Source: Myxococcales bacterium (GTDB lineage Bacteria; Myxococcota_A; Bradymonadia; UBA7976; UBA1532). From it: DNA of 64,000 nt. Shown here piece after piece: positions 49,139 to 57,134 of the stretch (positions within the stretch are counted from its first letter, which is position 1; the number at the start of each line of letters is the position of its first letter). A program made the translations under genes and the position numbers. The stretch covers positions 1 to 64,000 of the forward strand of contig JACKDL010000021.1 of assembly GCA_020633555.1 (NCBI GenBank), given 5' to 3'. Under the pieces are notes generated by a model, which worked only from the letters and a program-made list of their open reading frames with translations, was not told where the DNA came from and did no database searches.

Positions 49139-50767
49139 TTACTGCCGGGGCGCCAGGTTCAGGTACCAGCCCACCAGGGCGCCCTCGTCGCCGCCGGCGT
49201 TGTCCACCACCTCGAGCACCCAGGTGCCCGCCGCGGGCTTGCCGTCGAAGGCGGCCACGTCGAGCTGCTCGATCACCAGATCGTCGGCGTCGTCGCCCGT
49301 CTGGTCGTGCAGCACGGCCACGGTGCCGTCGGGGTGCACCAGGCGCACGGTCAGATCGCCAATCCAGGTGTGCTCCACCAGCACGTCCACCTTCACGTCA
49401 TCGAGGATGAAGCCGGGCTCCGCCTCGATGACCAGCGTGCTGACGATGCCCGCGGGGTCGTTGTCGGGCACCGCGGTGCGGGCCTCGTTGCCGGCGCTGA
49501 TGGGGTTGCGCTCTCCCTCCTGGGGGATGCAGGCGCCGTGCTCGGCACAGTCACTGTCGGCGCAGTCGGTGTCGCCGTCGCCGTCGTTGTCGATGAAGTC
49601 GTCGCAGACCTCGGGCTCGACGCAAGCGGGATCGGCGGCGCACTCGCTGTCGTCGCAGTCCATCGCGCCGTCGCGGTCATCGTCGATGCCGTTGCCGCAC
49701 AGCTCGGGCCCCAGATCCACGTCGGGCACGTCGGCGCCCACGATGCTCCCGTACTCCTCGACGTACTGGTAGCTCAGCCAGCCGTAGCCGTCGCCCTTCG
49801 GGTTCTGGCTGCCCCAGCTCCCGGTGCCCCAGCTGTTCTTGATGAGGAAGAAGCCCTTCTCGGTGATGGGGTTGCCCTGGGCATCCAGCACCTGCTTGCC
49901 GGCCTCGTCCATGATCGGCAGCTCGAGCTCGTCGTCCCAGCCCACGATGAGGATCGAGTGACCGGCCCGCTTCTCCAGGCTCAGCTCCTTGTCCTTCGCG
50001 TTCGGGTACAGGATGTAGCCCTTCGCCTTGTACTCGGAGTTCGTGGGGATCTTCGACCCGCCGTGGTTCCACGACTGGTAGAAGAAGGTCATCCCGGCCG
50101 CCACCGCCTGCTTGTTGGTGTACATGAACGCCTTGATGTTCTTCGGCCGGCTGCTGACCCAGCGACTGCGGGGCAGCTTCCAGCGCTTGGCGTTCTTCAC
50201 CTCATCGCTCGGCTCGCCGTTGGTGTGGCAGATGGTCGGGCGATCCTCCCCGGTGCAGCGCTCGTCGTTGGCGGTGGTCCAGCCGCTGGCCTCGTAGGGC
50301 GAGGTCGCCTCGTCCACGATGCCGTAGGTGCTGATGGCCTGGAGGTTGCTGCTGGCGTTGCTGCCGCCGGTGTCGCGGAACGCGCCCACCTCGAACTTCA
50401 CCGACCACTGCAGGAACTGCTCGCTGAAGTCGGGATCGGTGATGGTGCCTTCCTTGATGTACAGGTGCTCCATCAGCGCCACGGTGCTGAAGATGCTGCA
50501 CACGCCGCGGCGGCCCTGGCTCCGCACGGGGCTCTGCAGATCCACCAGGTCGAACTGCTTGGGCATGACCTGGTCGGCCTTGGGCTCGTCGGGGATCTCG
50601 GCGTTGCCGGGCGCCCCCTCGAGCAGCACCTCGGCGCTCTGCAGGGGCGGCTCGTCCTGCGGATCGGCCCCGGCGGGGGTGCTGAGATCATCACTGCCGT
50701 TGTCACAGGCAGTGAGCCCGAAGGCGAGCAGGGCGGCGAGCCAGCCCAGGTGGCGGTGGATGCGCAT
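49139..50767 (-). CDS. Papain-like (C1) cysteine protease lipoprotein with Ca-binding repeats and P-domain
   Basis: 542 aa from ATG 50767 with GAGGGG upstream. Lipobox FGLTAC21. Protease domain about 65-320: Cys in SQGRRGVCSIFSTVALMEHL (the usual QGxCGSCW is changed to GRRGVCSIF), His in KRAGHSILIVGWDDE and Asn in LIKNSWGTGSWG. Then two copies of a DNDGDGxxDCxDxDC-type calcium-binding segment (about 340-400), then a C-terminal proprotein-convertase-like P-domain (430-540, FILDDVKVDVLVEHTWIGDLTVRLVHPDGT). There is no prodomain between lipobox and protease. Probably a surface-anchored protease. Confidence 0.85.
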   Translation of the reverse strand: MRIHRHLGWLAALLAFGLTACDNGSDDLSTPAGADPQDEPPLQSAEVLLEGAPGNAEIPDEPKADQVMPKQFDLVDLQSPVRSQGRRGVCSIFSTVALMEHLYIKEGTITDPDFSEQFLQWSVKFEVGAFRDTGGSNASSNLQAISTYGIVDEATSPYEASGWTTANDERCTGEDRPTICHTNGEPSDEVKNAKRWKLPRSRWVSSRPKNIKAFMYTNKQAVAAGMTFFYQSWNHGGSKIPTNSEYKAKGYILYPNAKDKELSLEKRAGHSILIVGWDDELELPIMDEAGKQVLDAQGNPITEKGFFLIKNSWGTGSWGSQNPKGDGYGWLSYQYVEEYGSIVGADVPDVDLGPELCGNGIDDDRDGAMDCDDSECAADPACVEPEVCDDFIDNDGDGDTDCADSDCAEHGACIPQEGERNPISAGNEARTAVPDNDPAGIVSTLVIEAEPGFILDDVKVDVLVEHTWIGDLTVRLVHPDGTVAVLHDQTGDDADDLVIEQLDVAAFDGKPAAGTWVLEVVDNAGGDEGALVGWYLNLAPRQ

Positions 50768-51174
50768 GGTTCCCCTCACGATGACGCGGGCGTGACCCGC
50801 TTCCGTTTCGCGGCGGTAGTCTAGCAAGGCCCGGACCAACCGCCAAACGCCCGGGGACAAAGGAACTCGCGGACACCTCGGACAGCCGATCCGCCACCCA
50901 CGGGGGCGCCAGGCGGCTACTGAACCCGCCACCCACCAAACCACCACACCGACCGGTTACCGGCGTTGCGTCCCGGTGACGGTCCCGCCAGAGGCCCGCG
51001 GCCGGTCTCAGCCCTCTGGCAGGCACTCGCAGCGCCCATCCCCTTATGGCGCCTGTCGCATGCCGAGAGTCGCATGCAATTCATATCCCAATGGCACGAT
51101 ACGTGGTTATGCCCCTGCCCGCAGCGCCCTGTGGGAGATTTGGGCGCTTTGCCTGACGAGCATGGGAGGAAGGC
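50768..51174. promoter_or_regulatory. Divergent promoter region between the protease lipoprotein and the decaheme cytochrome
   Basis: 407 nt without a gene. The right part (51045-51115) is AT-richer and probably carries the promoter of the cytochrome gene, with the direct repeats listed separately; the left part is GC-rich. A confident -35/-10 pair could not be fixed on either strand. Confidence 0.5.
51056..51077 (+). promoter_or_regulatory. Direct repeat TCGCATGC x2, 14-nt period
   Basis: Copies at 51056-51063 and 51070-51077, 98 nt upstream of the collagen-decaheme start. GCATGC is itself palindromic, so each copy may bind a dimer; the 14-nt period is near one and a third helical turns. 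Confidence 0.35.
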
Positions 51175-53544
51175 ATGTCCCGCACCCGCACCGGTTGGTT
51201 GGTCCTGTTGTTGGCCGGCGTCGCCCTCTGGGGTTGCGAAGGCCCCGAAGGCCCCCCCGGAATCAGCCCCGAGGCCGGGGTCGGTCCGGCGGGCCCCCAG
51301 GGGGAGCCCGGCGAGCAGGGTGAGCAGGGTGAGCCCGGCGCCCAGGGCGAGCAAGGCGAGCCCGGCGCACAGGGCGAGCAGGGCGATCCCGGCGACCCCG
51401 GCGCCCAGGGCGATCCCGGCGACCCCGGCGCCCAGGGTGATCCCGGCGAGCCCGGCGCCCCCGGCGAGCCCGGCGAGCCCGGCCAGGACCGCACGTTCTA
51501 CGCGAACGAGTCCTGCCAGGTCTGCCACAACCAGGGCCGGCTGGCCGACGTCGAGGTGGCCCACGGTCTGAACGTGCAGGCCGGCCACGTCGAGGTCGAG
51601 GTCGAGACCGTGCGCTTCGTCGAGCAGGGCGCCGCCCTGTACCCCGAGGTGGACTTCACCTTCGCCGCCTTCGACGGCAACGGCCTGAAGGTCAACCTGG
51701 ACCTGGGCACCGCCGACGCCCGCGGGCGGCTGAGCTACGCCCGCTTCAACCTGGCCAAGCTGGTTCCGGGCGCCCAGGGCGATCCCGACACCTGGTACGA
51801 CTACGCCACCAACGACCGCGCCGTGGCGAACCTGATCTCGCTGGGCGGCGACCGCTACCGCTACCGCTTCTCGGTGGACATCGCGGCCGACTACGAGCCC
51901 GGGCTGACCCACCGGCTGGCCATGCAGCACAGCCGCATCCCGCCCGACGTGGCCACCGCCAACCCCATCTACGACTTCGTGCCCGACGGCAGCCCGGTGG
52001 AGCGCCAGCGCGCCATCGTGGACGTGGCGCAGTGCAACGACTGCCACGGCGGCCTGTCCTTCCACGGCAACGGCCGCAACGACACCCGCATGTGCGTGAT
52101 GTGCCACAACCCGACCCTGCCCGACGTGGACTTCGGCTACATGGTCCACAAGATCCACGCCGCGCAGAACCTGCCCAACGTGCATGACTACAGCGAGGTC
52201 ACCTACCCGCAGGACATCAACAACTGCGCGAAGTGCCACACGGGCGACAACCCGAACACCCCCGACGGTGACAACTGGAAGAACGCCCCGAACAAGACCG
52301 CGTGTGGCTCCTGCCACAACGTGGTGTTCGAGGAGCCCGTGCCCGAGGGCATGGCCATGCACACCGCCGGCCCGCAGGCCACCAACGCCGGCTGCGCCGG
52401 CTGCCACCAGCCCGAGGTTGGCGTGGCGCCCATCGTGCCGGCGCACATGACCGAGAACGCCACCCCGCACAACCCGCAGCTCCCCGCCGGGCTGTCCAAC
52501 ATCGCGTACGAGCTGCTGGACGCCGAGGTGGACGCCGAGGGCGTGGCCACCATCACCTTCCGCATCACCCGCGACGGGGCCGCCATCGACCTGCTGAACC
52601 TGCCTGAGGATCTGGCGGCGCCCGGCCGGTGGCCCGGCTTCCTGCTCCCGTACGCCCTGCCCGGCGCCGACGGCGTCATGCCGGCCGACTGGAACAACCT
52701 GGGCCGCAGCGCCGGTCAGCCCGCCAGCGTCGACATCGGCGGCCTGATCGAGGCCGGCAGCGTGGCGGCCGGCGCCGACGGCGCTTTCGTGGCCACCATC
52801 GCCGACGCCTTCCCGGCCGGCGCCGGCATGCGCGCCGTGGCCCTGCAGGGCTACTTCCAGCAGGCCGTGGGCGAGAGCAACGTGGCCCGCCACGCCGTGT
52901 CCGCCTACATCCCGGTCACGGGTGACGAGGTCCGCCGCGAGATCGTCGACTCGGCCAAGTGCGGCAGCTGCCACGAGTGGTTCGAGGGCCACGGCGGCAA
53001 CCGCGTGTACACCACCAGCGTGTGCGCCACCTGCCACAACCCGAACCTGAGCAGCTCGGGCCGCGGCGCGGATCCCGAGGCGCTGTCCGAGGGCCTCGTG
53101 GCCGCCCTGGGCGACGACCCGCTGACCTACCCCGAGGACACGAACAACTTCAAGGAGCTGATCCACGGCATCCACGCCAGCGCCGTGCGGACCACCGACT
53201 ACGAGTTCGTGCGCAACTTCCGCGGCGGCTCCTACTACAACTGGTCCGAGATCATGTTCCCGGCCGAGGCCAGCGCCTGCGAGACCTGCCACTTCGAGGG
53301 CACCTGGCGCACCGACGACGTGCCGGCCACCGCGCTGCCCACGACCGTGGTGACCACCGACGGCACCAACGCCGACCGCGACGCCGTGCTGGCCGCCCGT
53401 GACAGCGTGCCCAACGCCACCGACGTGGTGACCACGCCCATCGCCGGCGCCTGCAACGCGTGCCACGACAGCGCGCCCGCCCAGGCGCACTACGAGCAGA
53501 ACGGCGGCCTGGTGGAGCGCGACCGCGCCCAGATGGCCGAGTAA
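51175..53544 (+). CDS. Decaheme OmcA/MtrC-family cytochrome lipoprotein with a collagen-like stalk
   Basis: 789 aa; ATG 51175 with GGGAGGA upstream. Lipobox AGVALWGC21. Directly after it, residues 23-29 (GPEGPPG) and 37-105 form a collagen-like region: 23 uninterrupted Gly-X-Y triplets rich in GEP, GDP, GAQ and GEQ. The cytochrome follows, with ten CxxCH motifs (CQVCH near residue 114, then CNDCH, CVMCH, CAKCH, CGSCH, CAGCH, CGSCH, CATCH, CETCH, CNACH) in the OmcA/MtrC order. Beta domains lie at about 135-245 and 410-570. It should be exported, anchored to the outer membrane and held off the surface by a triple-helical stalk. The stop is followed by an 11-bp terminator hairpin. Confidence 0.92.
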   Translation: MSRTRTGWLVLLLAGVALWGCEGPEGPPGISPEAGVGPAGPQGEPGEQGEQGEPGAQGEQGEPGAQGEQGDPGDPGAQGDPGDPGAQGDPGEPGAPGEPGEPGQDRTFYANESCQVCHNQGRLADVEVAHGLNVQAGHVEVEVETVRFVEQGAALYPEVDFTFAAFDGNGLKVNLDLGTADARGRLSYARFNLAKLVPGAQGDPDTWYDYATNDRAVANLISLGGDRYRYRFSVDIAADYEPGLTHRLAMQHSRIPPDVATANPIYDFVPDGSPVERQRAIVDVAQCNDCHGGLSFHGNGRNDTRMCVMCHNPTLPDVDFGYMVHKIHAAQNLPNVHDYSEVTYPQDINNCAKCHTGDNPNTPDGDNWKNAPNKTACGSCHNVVFEEPVPEGMAMHTAGPQATNAGCAGCHQPEVGVAPIVPAHMTENATPHNPQLPAGLSNIAYELLDAEVDAEGVATITFRITRDGAAIDLLNLPEDLAAPGRWPGFLLPYALPGADGVMPADWNNLGRSAGQPASVDIGGLIEAGSVAAGADGAFVATIADAFPAGAGMRAVALQGYFQQAVGESNVARHAVSAYIPVTGDEVRREIVDSAKCGSCHEWFEGHGGNRVYTTSVCATCHNPNLSSSGRGADPEALSEGLVAALGDDPLTYPEDTNNFKELIHGIHASAVRTTDYEFVRNFRGGSYYNWSEIMFPAEASACETCHFEGTWRTDDVPATALPTTVVTTDGTNADRDAVLAARDSVPNATDVVTTPIAGACNACHDSAPAQAHYEQNGGLVERDRAQMAE
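51283..51489 (+). repeat. Collagen-like Gly-X-Y coding repeat (23 triplets)
   Basis: Encodes residues 37-105 of the decaheme cytochrome. At DNA level the units are near-identical 9- and 18-nt blocks built from GGCGAGCCC, GGCGCCCAG and GGCGATCCC, so length variation by slippage or recombination is expected between strains. Confidence 0.9.
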
Positions 53545-53558
53545 CGCGCCTCCCCCTC

Positions 53559-53586
53559 CGGCCCGAGGCCCTCCTGCCTCGGGCCG
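53559..53586 (+). terminator. Terminator hairpin after the decaheme cytochrome gene
   Basis: Perfect 11-bp stem CGGCCCGAGGC/GCCTCGGGCCG with a 6-nt loop, 14 nt after the stop codon. One of the strongest hairpins I found in the window; followed by a pyrimidine-rich run. Confidence 0.65.
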
Positions 53587-53675
53587 CTCCCCCACCCTGC
53601 CTCTCCGCACTCACCCGGCGCGCCCACCGCGCCGCTGGTTGCGTGCCGGCCCCCGCTGGGTGAAGCTGCGCAGGC

Positions 53676-55154
53676 ATGATCCTCAGCGCCCTTCACCACG
53701 CCTTCCACCGCCGCGAGACACGGGCCTACCGAGTCGTCGAGGCCGTCATCTACGCGCTGATCGCGCTGTCGGTGGTGCTGTTCCTGGTGCAGCTCGGGCT
53801 GAGCGAACGCCAGCCCGTGCTCGAGGCCATCGACCTGGGGCTCACCTGGTTCTTCGTGCTCGAGTACACCTTGCGGCTGGCCAGCTTCCGACCGCCCACG
53901 GTGGACTTCTACGTCCCCTCGGTGGCCACGCGGCTCAGCACCCACCTGTGGGGCCGGCTGCGCTACGCGCTGACCCCCATGATGCTGGTGGATCTGCTCA
54001 CCGTCCTCTCGGTGTCGCCCCAGCTCCGCGGGCTGCGGGCCATCCGCCTGCTGCGCCTGCTGCGGGCCACCCGGGTGTTCCGCTACAGCAACCCCTTCGC
54101 CAGCCTCACCCGCGCCTTCGTCGAGAACCGCCTGCTCTTCGCCTTTGGCCTGTCGCTGGTGGGCGGCGCCACGGTGGTGGGCGGCCTGAGCATCTACGTG
54201 GCCGAGCGCAGCGATCCGAGCACCTCGGTGAAGTCGGTGGGCGATGGCCTGTGGTGGGCGCTGGTGACCCTGACCACCGTGGGCTACGGCGACATCAGCC
54301 CGGTGACCACCCTGGGCAAGGGCGTGGGCGCCGCCCTGATGATCACGGGCATGTTCAGCCTGGCCCTGTTCGCCGGCCTGGTGGGGCACGCCCTGCTGAA
54401 CGCCGTGCTGGGCATTCGCGAGGAGCAGTTCCGCATGAGCCACTACGTCAACCACCTGGTCGTCTGCGGCTACGAGCCGGGCGCGCGGCTCCTGCTGAAC
54501 GCGCTGCTGCACGAGATCGACCCGCGGGACACCACCGTGGTGCTGTTCGGTGACGGCGAGCGCCCCCACGACGTGCCCCCCGAGTTCGTGTGGGTGAGCG
54601 GCGATCCCACCAAGGAGAGCGAGCTCGACAAGGCCCGCATCGCCCACGCCAGGGCGGTGATGGTCATCGGCTCACGCACCATGCTTCCGCAGCACGCCGA
54701 CGCCCGCACCCTGCTGATCTTGTTCACCATTCGCCGCTTCTGCGGCATCAGCGCCGTGCCTCGGAAGCGCCCGGTTCACGTGGTCGCGGAGGTGCTGGAC
54801 GCCGAGAACGTGGAGCACGCCACCACAGCGGGGGCCGACGAGGTCATCGAGACCACGCGGCTGGGCTACGACCTGCTGGCCCACACGTTGGTGGCCCCCG
54901 GCACCGGCGCCGTGATGAGCGCGGTCGCGTCGGCCGGCGCCCACAGCGTCTTCTTGGGGCGGCTGCCGGCGGGCATCCCACCGGGCCCCTTTGGGCAGGT
55001 GGCGCCGGCCGTCAAAGCGGCCACCGGAGCGCTGATCATCGGGTTGCGCGGCGCGGACGGCACCGATCAGCTCGCGCCCCCGGACGACCTGGCCGTGTCG
55101 GCGGACGCCCACCTGCTGTACCTCGCCCTGGCGCCCCAGTTGGAGAGCCCATGA
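53676..55154 (+). CDS. Voltage-gated-type potassium channel with TrkA-N/RCK domain
   Basis: 492 aa. Six TM helices in 1-255, an S4 voltage-sensor helix with Arg every third residue (LRAIRLLRLLRATRVFR, about residues 120-136) and a pore with the selectivity filter TTVGYGD. The cytoplasmic C-terminal half contains a Rossmann RCK/TrkA-N domain (HLVVCGYEPGARLLLNALL), with a VAEVLDAENVEHATTAGADEVIETTRLG second part and a TrkA-C-like end. Conducts K+; gating by voltage and nucleotide or ion binding to RCK is known for relatives. Overlaps the next gene by 4 nt (ATGA). Confidence 0.93.
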   Translation: MILSALHHAFHRRETRAYRVVEAVIYALIALSVVLFLVQLGLSERQPVLEAIDLGLTWFFVLEYTLRLASFRPPTVDFYVPSVATRLSTHLWGRLRYALTPMMLVDLLTVLSVSPQLRGLRAIRLLRLLRATRVFRYSNPFASLTRAFVENRLLFAFGLSLVGGATVVGGLSIYVAERSDPSTSVKSVGDGLWWALVTLTTVGYGDISPVTTLGKGVGAALMITGMFSLALFAGLVGHALLNAVLGIREEQFRMSHYVNHLVVCGYEPGARLLLNALLHEIDPRDTTVVLFGDGERPHDVPPEFVWVSGDPTKESELDKARIAHARAVMVIGSRTMLPQHADARTLLILFTIRRFCGISAVPRKRPVHVVAEVLDAENVEHATTAGADEVIETTRLGYDLLAHTLVAPGTGAVMSAVASAGAHSVFLGRLPAGIPPGPFGQVAPAVKAATGALIIGLRGADGTDQLAPPDDLAVSADAHLLYLALAPQLESP

Positions 55155-55972
55155 TCCGCGCCGGGCTGGTGGCGCTGCTCCTCGTGTGCTGGGGTTGCAG
55201 CGCCGCCCCCGCCGAGCTGGACGCCCAGGCGCCCGACCCGGTCGCCCGGACCCCGGACGCCAGCCCCCATGACGGCTTGTCGCCCGACGCTGTGCCCCCG
55301 AGGGACGCCGCCTCGGATGGGGGCGCACCGTTCGACCTGGCTGTCCAGGACGCCCAGGCCGTGGTGCCGGTGGCCTGGCTGGCCCTGGGCGACTCCTACA
55401 CCATCGGCGAGTCGGTCCCGGCCGAAGGGCGGTGGCCCGTGCAGCTCGCTGAGCGCCTGAACGCAGCCGGTGTGCCGGTGCGCCCCCCCCAGATCATCGC
55501 CCGAACCGGGTGGTCGGTGGCCCAGCTCCTCGCCGCCGTGGCGGCGGAGGATCCCCGGGGTCCCTTCGCCATGGTGACCCTGCTCATCGGGGTGAACGAC
55601 CAGTTCCGTGGGGGCACCGCCGAGGCCTACACCGAGGCCTTCACCGGTGCGCTGGCTGAAGCCATCGGCCGCGCCGGCGGACGCGCCTGCCGGGTGGTGG
55701 TGTTGTCGATCCCCGACTACGGCTACACCCCCTTCGGCGCGCGGGATCAGGCGCGCACCTCGGCCGCGCTGGACGCCTTCAACGCCATCAACCGAGCGCA
55801 GACCGCCGCGGCGGGCGCGCACTACGTGGACGTGACGCCCATCTCGCGACGGGGACTGGCGGAGCCCGCCCTGGTGGCCGCAGACGGGCTCCACCCGAGC
55901 ACCGCGCAGTACGCAGAGTGGGCTGCGGCGGCCCTCCCTGTCGCACAGGAGGCGCTGCGAAGCTGCCCCTGA
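55151..55972 (+). CDS. SGNH/GDSL-type hydrolase lipoprotein
   Basis: 273 aa. Lipobox LLVCWGC16, then an Asp/Pro/Ala-rich linker (17-70). Catalytic domain 75-270: block I LALGDSYTIGES with the nucleophile Ser, block III GVNDQF, and block V DGLHPS with Asp and His. The family covers esterases, lipases and carbohydrate deacetylases; the substrate cannot be told. Translationally coupled to the K+ channel gene by an ATGA overlap, with no functional link evident. Confidence 0.88.
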   Translation: MIRAGLVALLLVCWGCSAAPAELDAQAPDPVARTPDASPHDGLSPDAVPPRDAASDGGAPFDLAVQDAQAVVPVAWLALGDSYTIGESVPAEGRWPVQLAERLNAAGVPVRPPQIIARTGWSVAQLLAAVAAEDPRGPFAMVTLLIGVNDQFRGGTAEAYTEAFTGALAEAIGRAGGRACRVVVLSIPDYGYTPFGARDQARTSAALDAFNAINRAQTAAAGAHYVDVTPISRRGLAEPALVAADGLHPSTAQYAEWAAAALPVAQEALRSCP

Positions 55973-56059
55973 AGGCGCGGTTTTGATAGGCTGAGCCCCG
56001 GTGAGCGCCATGCGCACACCCATAGGGCGGTCCCCAAGGGAGCGCCTGATTGACCACAG

Positions 56060-56078
56060 CATTCGGCAAGGCCGAATG
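56060..56078 (+). promoter_or_regulatory. Hairpin overlapping the likely start codon of the FGE-like lipoprotein
   Basis: Perfect 8-bp stem CATTCGGC/GCCGAATG with a 3-nt AAG loop; its 3' arm contains the ATG at 56076. It could limit translation initiation, or if an upstream GTG (56001) is used it lies within the coding region. Confidence 0.35.
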
Positions 56079-57011
56079 GGGGTTGGAAGCGTGGTTTTGC
56101 GTGTCTTGTGGCCCCCCAGGCTGGGGGCGATGTGGGTGGTGGGCCTTGGCCTGCTGAGCGGCTGCTTCGAAGTGGCGCCGCTGCCGCCGTGCCAGTTCAA
56201 CGAGCAATGCGGTGAAGGTCAGCGCTGCGATCTCGACAGCGGCAAGTGCGTCAAGCGCGAGGGCGGCAACACTCCGCTACCCCGCTTCGACATGGAGCCG
56301 CCGCCCGTCGCGCCCACGCTGGACTGGGTCTATGTGCCCGCGGGCGGCTTCGTCATGGGTGCCGACGACGGGGTGCCCAACGCCAACCCCGCCCACGAGG
56401 TCAGCCTGGCCGACGACTTCTTCGTGGCCCGCAACGAGGTGACCGTCGAGCACTACGCCCTGTGCGTGCAAGCCGGCATCTGTCGCGCTCCACGCACCGG
56501 CTCCCAGTGCAACTGGGAGGTCGCCGGCCGCGAGCAGCACCCCATCAACTGCATCTCGTGGTACGACGCCCGCGCCTTCGCCGGCTGGGCCGGCGGGCGC
56601 CTGCCCACCGAGGCCGAGTGGGAGTACCTGGCCCGCAGCAACGGCGCGGACGCCACCTACCCCTGGGGCGAGGAGCCCGTGAACTGCGATCGGGCCGCCC
56701 GCGGCGGGCCGGTGGGCGGCTGCGGCCCTGCGGGGACCCTGCCCGTCTGCACCCACCGCGAAGGCGACACCCAGACCGAGATCTGCGACCTCGCGGGCAA
56801 CGTGGCCGAGTGGACCGCCGACGCCTGGCGCGAGGACTACACCGAGGCCCCCACCGACGGCAGCGCCCTCAACGGCGACGAGAGCGAGCCGCGGGCGGTG
56901 CGCGGCGGGGGCTGGAACACCGAAGACGACGGGCTGCGCACCCGCGCCCGTCAGGCCATGGATCCCACCGACTGGGCCGTGACCCTGGGCATCCGGGTCG
57001 TCCGCGAGTAG
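56076..57011 (+). CDS. Lipoprotein with formylglycine-generating-enzyme-like (SUMF1) domain, probably non-catalytic
   Basis: 311 aa from ATG 56076; a GTG at 56001 would give 336 aa. Lipobox GLGLLSGC near residue 30, then a short cysteine-rich EGF-like segment (CQFNEQCGEGQRCD) and linker. SUMF1 domain about 75-310: GGFVMGADDG, NEVTVEHYALCV, ISWYDARAFAGWAGGRLPTEAEWEYLAR, DLAGNVAEWTAD, RAVRGGGWN and C-terminal GIRVVRE. The catalytic cysteine pair of true formylglycine-generating enzyme (C-x4-C after GGSY) is absent, so sulfatase activation is unlikely. Ligand-binding or regulatory use is typical of such Myxococcota paralogues. Start codon low-confidence. Confidence 0.8.
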   Translation: MGVGSVVLRVLWPPRLGAMWVVGLGLLSGCFEVAPLPPCQFNEQCGEGQRCDLDSGKCVKREGGNTPLPRFDMEPPPVAPTLDWVYVPAGGFVMGADDGVPNANPAHEVSLADDFFVARNEVTVEHYALCVQAGICRAPRTGSQCNWEVAGREQHPINCISWYDARAFAGWAGGRLPTEAEWEYLARSNGADATYPWGEEPVNCDRAARGGPVGGCGPAGTLPVCTHREGDTQTEICDLAGNVAEWTADAWREDYTEAPTDGSALNGDESEPRAVRGGGWNTEDDGLRTRARQAMDPTDWAVTLGIRVVRE

Positions 57012-57134
57012 GCCCGCGTTCTCGCCCTCTTCGCTCCGGGGAACGCCTGCGACCACAGGCCACCTCGACCCCAGCGTCGAAAAGCTGACACCAGTCTTGG
57101 CGCGCCGCGATCGCCTGGGCGACACTCGCCCTCG

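Noticed and set aside
51090..51113. Sigma-54 promoter (TGGCAC...) upstream of the decaheme gene
   Set aside because: The GG and GC elements are about 18 nt apart, not the required 12-nt -24/-12 spacing, and no enhancer-binding protein gene is near.
50917..53610. An 897-codon minus-strand frame over the decaheme cytochrome
   Set aside because: Val/Gly/His-rich low-complexity translation opposite a gene with ten CxxCH motifs; the plus-strand gene explains the sequence.
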